From: Phallus indusiatus
Lineage: Eukaryota; Basidiomycota; Agaricomycetes; Phallales; Phallaceae
Length of the DNA stretch: 64,000 bases
Reading direction: 5' to 3'
Assembly (NCBI GenBank): GCA_027605045.1
Contig: JAQFWX010000048.1
Span: 1-64,000 of the forward strand
Part shown: positions 41,790-50,734 of the stretch, piece by piece
Layout of the letters: every line of letters starts with the position of its first letter
Numbering within the stretch: the stretch's first letter is position 1
Translations under genes and position numbers: made by a program
The notes under the pieces: model-generated
What the model saw: only the letters and a program-made list of their open reading frames with translations
Database searches by the model: none
Told to the model about the DNA's origin: nothing

Positions 41790-42600
41790 ATGACTCAGCC
41801 AGACACAGCAAGCAAAAGCCGCTCCACGACAGATTTTCTGTCACCAAGGTCGACCAGGGAGATGCGGTCATTGGCATGATGAGGTCGATACCATACAACT
41901 GAAAATGAACCTTCGAAAAAAGAAGCAGCAACACAAGAACATCACTTGTCGAACTCTGTCCCATAGGTAACCGGGACGTCTGAATTTTTTCTCTAAAAAT
42001 TGCACAAAAGGAACATACACAGTTATGGCTAAACTACGCAAGGAAGAGGACACGTACACCCCTACCTCCAATCCGCAGCGGCCTAACAACCCACTCCTTT
42101 TCCACCCCTCTCAAGAATCTTGAAGTATCGACTTTCTAGATTCTCCAACCACCAATCCGCCATTCTATTAATACTAATCTACAACCAAGAACACTATAAG
42201 CATCCGTTTGAACAAGATTGGAAGGAAACCCGTACTTTAAGAGTATTGCTAGACCAGAGTTTTTCGAAACTCTCTTTAACATGCAATACAAGTGCACTCC
42301 CTACCGTCTCCAGTTTCTGATCTGGTACAACCCGAATGAGGACTCTCGCACGGATGTCAGCTGGTATAACCATACAAACAAACAAAAATCATTTTAGAAC
42401 CGCACACTTCCGGGACCAGATGTCTCAACGCTGTGAACACTTAAAATAAACATAAACTAGGCTCGCCCCATCGCGACGAGATCGATTTGGCAGGTCTATT
42501 TGTTAGAGTTGGTAAGAATTTGAATAGTCCGTTGCCAGCTTTGTTACGCTGACAAACATGATCGTCTAATGATAAAAAAAAACTCAGAATCGAGGAGTAC
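41790..42600 (-). pseudogene. DUG2-like M20 peptidase fragment, copy B
   Basis: Minus-strand pieces match copy A: ANDRISLVDLGDRKSVVERL near 41810-41870 ends in a stop, and VIPADIRARVLIRVVPDQ lies near 42320-42370. The upstream continuation is cut by the LTR at 42602 and resumes at 49862. The fragment is therefore part of a broken gene. Confidence 0.6.
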
Positions 42601-43125
42601 CTGTCAGGGTACGCTACCGCCGTCTCTCATTTTCTTATTTATTATCATCGGCATCATTTCGTTTCTATTTTATTTATCATTTCCATATTTTACTTTCACT
42701 CTCCGTTTCCTTGTTCTGTCTCTATTTCACTTTCTCTACTCGCGCGCGTCGCGCGCTCGTACCCGGCGTGATGCCCGTGACATCACGTCGCTTAGGTTCG
42801 GTTTGGGCGCCTGGCACTTAGCTGTGTCAGGGCCGCACGCCGTGTCGTTGTTTTATGTATATAGTAGCTGTACCTAGAGTGAGGGTCCCTAAGCTTGTTC
42901 TCTTAGGATTAAGGATGCACACGATTCCGGATCCTTCCATAGGTCATGCCGGTTCGATCCGCGAAAATACCCATAAGGATTTGGATCCGTGGCTCCGGAT
43001 CCTGGCGCTTATTCGACCCGCCGGATCCAGGTTCGGGTTTCGAGTTATTTTTTAAATTTACGGATCCACACGGATCCTACTATATTTTTGACTGTCAAGA
43101 AATTACATTTATATACTACTAACTA

Positions 43126-46100
43126 CTAAGCTGCATCATAGTCGGTCTCTTCATTATTGTCTGGGTCCAACCCACTTGTCTCCTGGTCATCTGTGCCTTC
43201 TGACACTTGGGTTCCACCATTATTGGGCCGGGCTTGCTTCGAGCCAAAGGACTTGATCAACGATTGTGTGGGAATTAGATAGTCTTGCTTAAACCACGAA
43301 CTTAAAACGGTCGACGCGCGCGTGCTTTCATCTGAAAGGTTGTGCCGCATCCTAGAGACTGTCAAGCGGCCTCGTGAGAAGGCCCGCTCGACATCCGTGG
43401 ATGCAGCTTGAGGGTAGATAAGAATATGAGTAAAGAAATACAAAGCCAAACTCACCTGGACATGTTAAAAAGTGCAATGCCATTCTTGCTAGGGGATCTC
43501 CAGTTTGTTCGAGAGCATACCAGTAAGCAACTGGACAGGTAACAGTCGGGATAGGAGGACTTGAGATATACAACTCAAATGCGTCAGCATTGTCATTGTT
43601 GTCTAAGTCCATATCAGTAAAATAAGAAGCCTAAATCCCGTTAGCGTTAGTAAAAGAAAATGACTTGAAGATAAATGCCTACCTGAGATTCAGAGAGATC
43701 GGCATTCGCCTGGTCCGAAGTTCCTGTATCCTCTGGTTTGTAATTTTTGACCCATTCATTGCGTGCAATATCGATGGCCGTCTGGATCCAAGATTCTGGC
43801 CATTTTGCACTGCGAAAGTAGGTAGTTTTGCGCCTCGGGTGCATAACTAACAGGTGATCAATTGAAGGGTCTATCGTTGAATCATGTACTTACTCATCGC
43901 AATCCGATACATGACTGAATCATCAGTCAGACCGTAATATTTATTCATGACAACCCAGCCACGCTTGCTTGCAATGCGTACGGCTGGGTGCAACTGTTGA
44001 TTGTTTGACCATTTCTCCATTGCTTCCGTCAACTGATCGATATATGGAATAACCATATGGATTAAAGGATAAGCCGAGCGGGAAATGACTTCAGTAACAA
44101 CTAAAAATCGCTATCACGATAATCAGTACCGAGCATGAAGAAGAGCAAACTAAGCTTACATCTAGTAGCGGCAAAAGCTCTTCCAGAATATTCCATTCTT
44201 CTTCGTCTAATGAGAAACGGCGAAGGCGGGTGCTTTTTACTCGATTGTGAATAGAAAGGTCCACTAATGAGCTTAATGCCGGTCGTAACTTCAACGCGCT
44301 CTTGATCGTCATTGTTAGAGAGTTCCACCTGGTGGCAACGGGCCGCACTAGTACGTTGTACTCGACGGGCGGTTCAGACCGGCGACATTCTTGCTCAAGG
44401 GACTCGCGAATCGTAGGAGAGTGAAATATAGCTTTGGCTAAACCCTTGAGCTGAAAATACAATAAGTTCGTGTATGACATGCATCAGTGGATAAGAACAT
44501 ACCTTCTCAATTGTGATTTGCCCTTGGCGAACATCATCAGCATGATCCTCAACCACATCTTCAGCAAGCTCTTCAATAATGGCTTCATCTGCTGCTGCTT
44601 CGCCATCGTCTTCATCTTCACGTCGTGCCTTATCATCTTCTTCGTCGTCAACGTTGCCCAGGTCTTCCAATGTAGAGCGTAGCTCAAGGTCTTCGTACAC
44701 TTCAACACCAGCTGCGTTGCGTTTCTTTTTTGCAGTAAAAACAGATAGGATAGCCTAGTAAGATCAATTATACATAAGAACAATGACACTGTCAGGGTAC
44801 GCTACCGCGTCCCCTCATTTTTCCTTATTTATTATCATCGGTATATATTCCCCTATACTTTATTTATATTTCCCATATATTATTTCCATCCTCCGTTTGC
44901 TCCCCCTGTCTCTATTCTACTTTCTCTACTTGCGCGCGTCGCGCGCTCGTACCGGCGTGACGCCGTAGGCGTCACGTCGCTTATGTTCGGTTCGGGCGTC
45001 TGGCACTTAGCTGTGTCAGGGCCGCACGCCGCGCTATCGTTTTTCATGTATATAGTCGCCGTCCCTAGAGTGAGGGTCCCTAAGCTTGTTCTCTTAGGAT
45101 CCCCTCCCTCTAGGTGAGTAGTTAGTTCTCCCAATATATTTCTCTTAGGATCCCCTCCCTCTAGTGTGAGCTGAGTAGCCCTAACAGACACGAATATAAC
45201 CCAGACGCCTACCTTAACAACTAAATTGAGTACATGTGCGAAACAGCGCACGCGACAGAGAGCCCCGCCCCAGTCCTCGATTTTGTCTTGCAAGGCCTCA
45301 ATCAGAGTATCGTTGTTGCTTGCATTATCACAAACGATACCGAGAATCTAAGCGGCAACTATGAGTGTTAATAATAGGGGTAGATTGCGTCAAATCCACC
45401 TTGGTTTCGAGGTTGTATTCCTTTAAACACTCATACAATCGTTCTGCTAGATATTTGCCAGTGTGCGCTTGCGTTAATTTGATAAAATCGAGTATGATGG
45501 TCTTCATCTGGCCTTCATGTTGATAGTGCACGGTAACCCCGAGAAAGGAATATACATTGGGGGACGTCCACCCGTCCATGCCAATGTGAATCTTGCCAGT
45601 ATAATTCTGCTCGGTACATTAAGGATAATTAGCAAGCGAATGAGATACCGTACAGTAATACATACCTGGAAATATAGCTTGACTTCATTTCTACACGCGT
45701 TGAACATTTCTAAGACATCCCGTGATATGGACATTCGTCCATGTACTGTTGCGCGGCAGTCGTACATCTTGAAGATCTCGACTAGTTCCTCATCCTCAAT
45801 AATCGAATATGGTCTATAATTCCTTGAGACCCATTTGGCAATGAGAAACCGGAACCGTCCTATACTGAAGGAAGACCCTCTTGCGAAGGCACCGAGCGCG
45901 TCAGTCGAGGCGTTTTGTTGTGGATCGCAAGCCCGGGCATGTCGGCTCAGGTTTGAGGTGCTGTCCTCTATTCGCTCGCGCCGGACAGCGATAGATGGAT
46001 GCCTGGATAGTGCGTCAGTGAGGACAATTCAAAACCTACATGGAATAGACTTACTTTGTGCAGTGAAATACATAATAGATCCGTTCTGAGCCATCCCTCA

Positions 46101-46488
46101 TCTTTTGGGGGCATATGTCGGGAGGTAGGGTAAAGTGGGCATAATAAGGGCTCGTCCAGTGAGCCATTTGTAACTCTACGATAGTAGGTTGAGACACAGT
46201 ATGAAAAGGTAAGAAAAGTGGACACATACTTAGGATTTCTTCCGGCGATTGCTCTTCAACATTGAAGCGTTGGTTGAAGCGCTTTTCGTTCTCGGCTCTT
46301 TTAGAGTGATGTTTTTTGGGACTACTCGCAGAGGTACGTGGTTTTCGAGCTATGGCATTACTAGACGTTTTTTTCTTAGAAGAGTCGGTTGGTTTCTTTT
46401 TAGCTGGGGCCATGGACACGCGGGTCAAAAGAGAACAAGGGCCGCATCCATAATCGATGAACAAGTTTATATAAATGTCTGAGGCCAT
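43126..46488 (-). CDS. hAT family transposase
   Basis: It catalyses cut-and-paste transposition of the surrounding element. The start is either the ATG at 46486-46488 or the one at 46411-46413 (MAPAKKKPTDSS, a Lys-rich N-terminus suited to nuclear import). A BED-type zinc-finger-like stretch with YYVFHCTK and NLSRHARAC lies near 45930-46090. The catalytic core includes HIGMDGWTSPN, LGIVCDNASNND, CFAHVLNLVVK and RPVATRWNSL. The C-terminal hAT dimerisation region has AASTDVERAFSRGRLTVSRM and ends at 43126. About eight introns carry the frame; one of them (about 44755-45212) was enlarged by an LTR. I found no stop or frameshift that forces inactivity, so it may be functional. Confidence 0.85.
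44790..45186 (+). mobile_element. Family A solo LTR (A2) inside an intron of the hAT transposase
   Basis: The LTR is 397 bp from TGTCAGGG to CCCTAACA, flanked by an exact 5-bp repeat GACAC (44785-44789 and 45187-45191). On the minus strand it lies between a GTAGGC donor after NLVVK and a CTTACTAG acceptor before AILSVFTAKK, so it is in an intron and antisense to the gene. Confidence 0.9.
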
Positions 46489-46787
46489 GATTGATTATGT
46501 TTCCTGATGGGTCAAAATATTCAGAAACATGGGCAAAAAGAGCAAGGGTTTTTCACTTACAGGACACCACCGAACGCAACGTTGAAAGAAGATGAAAGAA
46601 GTCGCGTCGCGTCGCCAAGATTAGTAAGCAGGTAAGTGTTAAGTGTTATGACCTGCTAAGTACTCTACCTTATGGCAATCATTATGGCAATCATTGACCG
46701 AAATTGGAATGTTCGGTCAATTGATCAAGACAAATTCACTGATTTACAAACGGTCAGTAAGCATTAATTCACGAAAGGATCCGGATT

Positions 46788-47576
46788 GAAGTATACTCTC
46801 AAGCAGGCTCTCCAAGTAATTGTTTCGGACTTGGTCGATTCGGACAATTCCTCTTACAATCAAAATATAAAGGTATGTACGTTGCTGGTGGATGATGCGA
46901 TTCCAATTACAGATAATAACTTCATACTTATTTATTCAGTACAAGCAGAACGTCTGCTCAATATATGGATTTCCAGTGCTATATACAAATTTGGATATTC
47001 ACGAGCGCAAGTACACCATGACAAAATATAGTCAAAAACCTTTCGCGGCCATTGTCTATAAATACTACTATGGACCCCAGCCGTGGCGATCAGGTATGTG
47101 AAATCATCGTTGCTCATCTCTTATTCCAAACTGACCTCATTATTATAATTCGCGGTCTTAACTGGGATTGCAAAGCTTCATTCCAACTGGTGTTCTACGT
47201 TACTAATTCCCTCAAATTCCTCAAATCACATTTGCTATCAAAGTTGCTTGAACTTGCTTCACCGGGTCCCAACAGGTAAGTGCGCTTCATAGTTGCTCTT
47301 CCGTAATTTACAATTGGTTTATTGAACAAGCTCATAGTCTTGATGGGTATGATACGTTGTTCTATAAACGCGCGCACTACGTATCCACTTCTCAACCAAA
47401 CAGGTTCAATTCTTATTCGCTATTAGTTTCTTTACCGAACCTCAAAGGTATGTTCGTTTCGTGGTTGCTCCTCCGTAATTCAGGATTGGACCATTAAACA
47501 AGCTTACGGGTTTTAGTAGATATGATGTGTCTTTCTATGAACACGCGCACTACGTACTAATTTCTCAGCGAAATGA
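46788..47576 (+). CDS. Possible spliced gene of unknown function inside the hAT element
   Basis: Five plus-strand GT[AW][AT]GT donors occur at about 46876, 47092, 47276, 47447 and 47634. Using the first four with AG acceptors gives phase-consistent exons: one ending DNSSYNQNIK, then YKQNVCSIYGFPVLYTNLDI ... YYYGPQPWRS, then SFQLVFYVTNSLKFLKSHLL ... SPGPNR, then FNSYSLLVSLPNLK, then a stop near 47576. No start codon is obvious upstream of 46788, so a 5' exon is missing or the gene is decayed. I recognise no family. The agreement of four splice phases argues against pure chance. Confidence 0.4.
47253..47576 (+). repeat. Diverged tandem repeat, period about 173 bp, spanning exon ends and introns
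   Basis: Unit 1 (about 47257-47402) and unit 2 (about 47430-47570) share TCCGTAATT, then an ATTG(A/G)AC/AACAAGCT block, then CGCGCACTACGTA in the same order. Each holds an intron of about 125 nt plus the end of the exon before it. Confidence 0.65.
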
Positions 47577-47724
47577 GGTCAATGAAGCCGTATACTATAT
47601 TGTACTCGCCAGCAACCAGATCTCATGTATATTAGGTAAGTCCAGATAACTATTTCTTGACGCCGGATCTGACTCATTCATGGTTTTAAAAGGAATCAAT
47701 TTATATACAGTGTTTATTCTAAAA

Positions 47725-48928
47725 CTAGTCGGATATGAGCAAATCCCACGGATTCACAGCGATCTGCGCTAACCTTGCCAACTCCTTGCCACAAGAGCCC
47801 TGTCCGGCTTTCATGTATAAGTCGACAAAAAGGCCTCCTTTCCCACCTTCACGATCATTTCCACAGCGGACATAGATCGGATTTTCCTCTCCTTCGAGGG
47901 CATGCAGAGTTAACCAGCCGCGAGAAGCTAAACCTTGTAAGTATGAACAGAAGTCATCAAAATCCTCAATAATACAGCGGCCCAACCAGACATCCGATAG
48001 AGTTTGATAAACGTCAAAATTTTGCTTGACGTTTACTAGCCGTTCTCGGTCAGTGACGCGCGATAAACCGTACGCAGTTGACTTTGTTTCGTAGGCACAA
48101 ACAGCGTGCCACCCCAACATACACAGGATCCCGAGAATAAAATGACTTTGGAAGGCTAGCATTCCGAATTCTTCAAAAGACTGAGGGTATTGCATCAGTG
48201 TGCAGGTTGTAGACTCAAAACTGGGACGTAGCGCATCGAAGGTTTCTAAACAAGGTAAGCACGGGATTGAATGGAAAAAAAAAATGAAATAACTTACTGC
48301 TACTCAGTAAATAATCCAGGAATTCTTGAGACATTTCGAAGCGATTTTCATGGATACATAATCTGTCAGTGATCAATGTATCATTGGCCCATGTATCGAG
48401 ATCGAAGACATGCGCAGTGGTGCTGTCGATCATCACTTTGTTGTTCGCATCCGTAAGTTTCTCCTCCTATGTTTGTGTGAGCACTTTCTTATCTAGAGGA
48501 TAAAATAAAATATTTCTGGATACCATTAAACTGACGAAAGACATAAGGTTCTCCCCAAAAATTCGAGCTGAGAGGCTGTCAGCATCGTAAAATGTTCTGG
48601 CCGCAGGTGAACTTGTTGGAGTGGCACGGAAGGTACGGGTTCTTGCAACGAGGGCAGCTTCTCGACGATCTGTGTGCTGACACACAATTGTTTATCCGCA
48701 GAACCCCCTGGGCCATCAACTTCACTATCCTCGGTTTCTTCTCTCCCTTTCCTCCCCTCTCGCCATTTTCTCTGTCTAACCAGGTTTTCTTCATGATTAC
48801 TAGTGATAAAATGAAGTCCGGCATAGTCTAAACACATGGTGAAACTGACCTTAAGTACCGTTCTCTTCGTTCTGCACGCTTTTTTCTGACTCCTTTCTTT
48901 TTTTTGGCATCTTGGCACCGGGCATCAT
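47725..48928 (-). CDS. Unidentified passenger gene in the hAT element
   Basis: I do not recognise this family. The likely start is at 48926-48928 (MMPGAKMPKKRKESEK, a basic, nuclear-signal-like N-terminus). Later exons splice cleanly: ARTFYDADSLSARIFGENLM (ending SFVSLM), then after a 57-nt intron (GTATCC ... ACATAG) EEKLTDANNKVMIDSTTAHV, then after GTAAGT ... TTTAG KTFDALRPSFE and the 156-codon last exon with YPQSFEEFGMLAFQSHFILG, DVWLGRCIIEDFDDFCSYLQ and a stop at 47725. The join between the first exon and the ARTFYDADS exon is unclear, because all three frames are open around 48580-48820. It lies within the hAT terminal repeats and is on the same strand as the transposase, about 1.2 kb upstream of it. 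Confidence 0.6.
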
Positions 48929-49149
48929 GTGTTGTTGAAGAGAAGAAAAAGAAGCGGTGACCGGAATTTGATCTTCAGCTTTCCAGTTACTTTATTAGTC
49001 CTGCATGTAGATATATTGACAAATTGAATAATGAAAATTATGATACTCATTATTTTGTTTTCAAGTATGAAAAAAAGCACAAAAACCAAAACTAAGAAGG
49101 GAAAAACCCTTAACTTGAGTGTAGCTTCTGTTGAATTCCTGATTCAAGA

Positions 49150-49362
49150 CCCGGACCCGGAGTTGGGAAGATCTGGATCCGGGATGACATGGATCCGGGG
49201 GGATCTGGATCCGGGAAGATATGGATCCGGGAAGATCTGGATTTGGGCGATCCGGATCCGTAGGTCATTGACCTGCATGGATCCAGGTATGACTTGGGAG
49301 AGATGTCATGACCTGTTGATCCGGATCCGGCTGACCTGGATCCGGAATCGTGTGCATCCTTA
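49150..49362 (+). repeat. Subterminal GGATCCGG-rich array of the hAT element
   Basis: About ten copies of ATGGATCCGGG- or GATCTGGATCCGGG-like motifs lie in the last 210 bp, with a sparser set in the first 170 bp of the element (42920-43075). Such arrays are typical transposase-binding zones of hAT elements. Confidence 0.75.
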
Positions 49363-49410
49363 CTTAGGATCCCCTCCCTCTAGGTGAGTAGTATAGTCAT
49401 TGCCCAATAT

Positions 49411-49809
49411 TGTTAGGGCTACTCAGCTCACACTAGAGGGAGGGGATCCTAAGTAAATATATTGAAGGAGAAACTAACTACTCACCTAGAGGGAGGGGAT
49501 CCTAAGAGAACAAGCTTAAGGACCCTCACTCTAGGGACAGCGACTATATACATGAAAAACGATAACGCGGCGTGCGGCCCTGACACAGCTAAGTGCTAGG
49601 CGCCCGAACCGAACCTAAGCGACGTGATGTCACGGGCATCACGCCGAGTACGAGCGCGCGACGCGTGCGAGTAGAGAAAGTGAAATAGAGACAGAACAAG
49701 GAAACGGAAAGTGGAAGTAATGGACGGGAAATGTAAATGAAATAGAAATAAACATATACTGATGACAATAAATAAGGAAAATGAGGGGACGCGGTAGTGT
49801 ACCCTGACA
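49411..49809 (-). mobile_element. Family A solo LTR (A3), inverted, nested in A1
   Basis: The LTR is 399 bp and on the minus strand (TGTTAGGG to CCCTGACA as read). It is flanked by the exact 5-bp repeat AATAT at 49406-49410 and 49810-49814, and lies within LTR A1. Confidence 0.9.
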
Positions 49810-49861
49810 AATATAGTACTTAGGATCCCCTCCCTCTAGTCTGAGCTGAGTAGCCCTAACA

Positions 49862-50360
49862 GTACCGCAGTTAAGAGAGGGCAAATGACGTACAAAATCC
49901 GGGTATAAGAACTTTTCTATCTCCCTCAGCAATTCCAGCAAGAATTTCAACCCTAAAACATTTTCATAAAAGCTAGTTAATGAATAATACGACCACATGA
50001 CGTACACATCGCACATCGGTTCATCAACACTTCCACCTTTACCGGTTATCACCCGAATGCAAATCAGGCCCCAAATTGAATACGTTGATTGTAGCGTGAA
50101 TAACCCCTTGCATTCCATAGGTAATGCACGGCGTGTCTTCACCCGCCAATCCAAATCACTACATCCAAAATCAGCTCAAGCACTAACTCATAAAATGTTT
50201 TTTCTCACTTTATGCGCTCTCATGATCTGTGTGGAGCTGATATCACATCCTAATTTTGCAAATTCCGAAGAACACCAAAGAAAAGAGGGAATAAAGTTTT
50301 TTTCTGTTGATGCGCAGCGCAAGTACCGTAAAAAAGGATACGCATAGGTTTATCGGATGA
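49862..50360 (-). pseudogene. DUG2-like gene fragment, copy B, second block
   Basis: This block matches copy A 35360-35985 and includes the minus-strand piece LLELLREIEKFLYPDFVRHL. Homology stops abruptly after about 50360. Confidence 0.5.
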
Positions 50361-50436
50361 ACGTAGCATCAGTAATCTGGGAAGCGTGCTCCAGCGTCTC
50401 CTGAAGTGTCTGGACCTGGGGAGAGGCATGGAGCAC

Positions 50437-50688
50437 CTAGCCCGATCTTGCCGTGTTCTTGGCACTCCTCAGGGCTCCACGGAGTAGCGGATGTATATAA
50501 GTCGTCAGTGCTCCAGGAGGGTTCGCTGATTCAGGAGGGTTTGCTGATTCAGGAGGATTTGCTGATTCAGGAGGATTCGCTGGTTCAAGATGGTTCACTG
50601 GTTCAAAATGCTTTGCTTCTTCAGGAGGATTTGCTGGTTCAGGATTACCCGTTTGTTCAGGATTAATTGTTTGTTTAGGACGAGCCAT
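50437..50688 (-). CDS. Small hypothetical protein with Pro-Glu-Ala-Asn repeats
   Basis: The ATG at 50686-50688 gives MARPKQTINPEQ, followed by six-residue repeats of the PPESAN/EPANPP type. It is encoded by an 18-bp repeat and could be the 5' part of a larger transposon-associated gene. No family is recognised. Confidence 0.3.
   Translation of the reverse strand: MARPKQTINPEQTGNPEPANPPEEAKHFEPVNHLEPANPPESANPPESANPPESANPPGALTTYIHPLLRGALRSAKNTARSG
50515..50660. repeat. 18-bp tandem repeat (GGAGGxTTxGCTGxTTCA unit)
   Basis: About eight imperfect units occur. The first four (50517-50590) are nearly identical and the rest are diverged. Each unit encodes six residues on either strand. Confidence 0.8.
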
Positions 50689-50734
50689 TACTCCAATGCT
50701 ATTTTGCATTGCATAGTACATACAAGCAATACAA

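Larger units (their letters stand above)
42910..49362 (-). mobile_element. hAT DNA transposon, 6.45 kb, with perfect ends
   Basis: The terminal inverted repeats are identical over 25 bp and begin TAAGGATGCACACGATTCCG. An exact 8-bp target duplication CTTAGGAT lies at 42902-42909 and 49363-49370, the size expected for hAT elements. Both subterminal zones are rich in GGATCCGG-type motifs (about 42920-43075 and 49150-49350), the kind of array hAT transposases bind. It contains a hAT transposase gene (43126-46488), a second minus-strand gene (47725-48928) and a spliced-looking plus-strand gene (46788-47576). It is inserted inside LTR A1. Confidence 0.92.
42602..49861 (+). mobile_element. Family A LTR (A1), outer copy split by two later insertions
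   Basis: The LTR pieces are 42602-42909, 49371-49410 and 49815-49861, which add to about 395 bp and run from TGTCAGGG to CCCTAACA. Its interior is broken by the hAT element (8-bp TSD) and by an inverted family A LTR (5-bp TSD). Its own flanks share GTAC, and copy B of the duplication resumes directly after it, so it is an insertion into copy B. No gag or pol sequence is present. Confidence 0.85.

Noticed and set aside
48579..48824. Cys-rich frame (SCPRCKNPYLPCHSNKFTC) as a zinc finger of the hAT passenger gene
   Set aside because: It ends in a stop and does not splice in phase to the clear downstream exons; the frame with ARTFYDADS fits better, so the zinc finger is not claimed.
42602..49861. 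Full-length LTR retrotransposon between two family A LTRs
   Set aside because: The pieces are one LTR split by insertions; no gag, protease, reverse transcriptase or integrase is present.
50660..50688. MARPKQT start resembling the histone H3 N-terminus
   Set aside because: Only the first seven residues are similar; the rest is proline-glutamate repeats with no histone fold.
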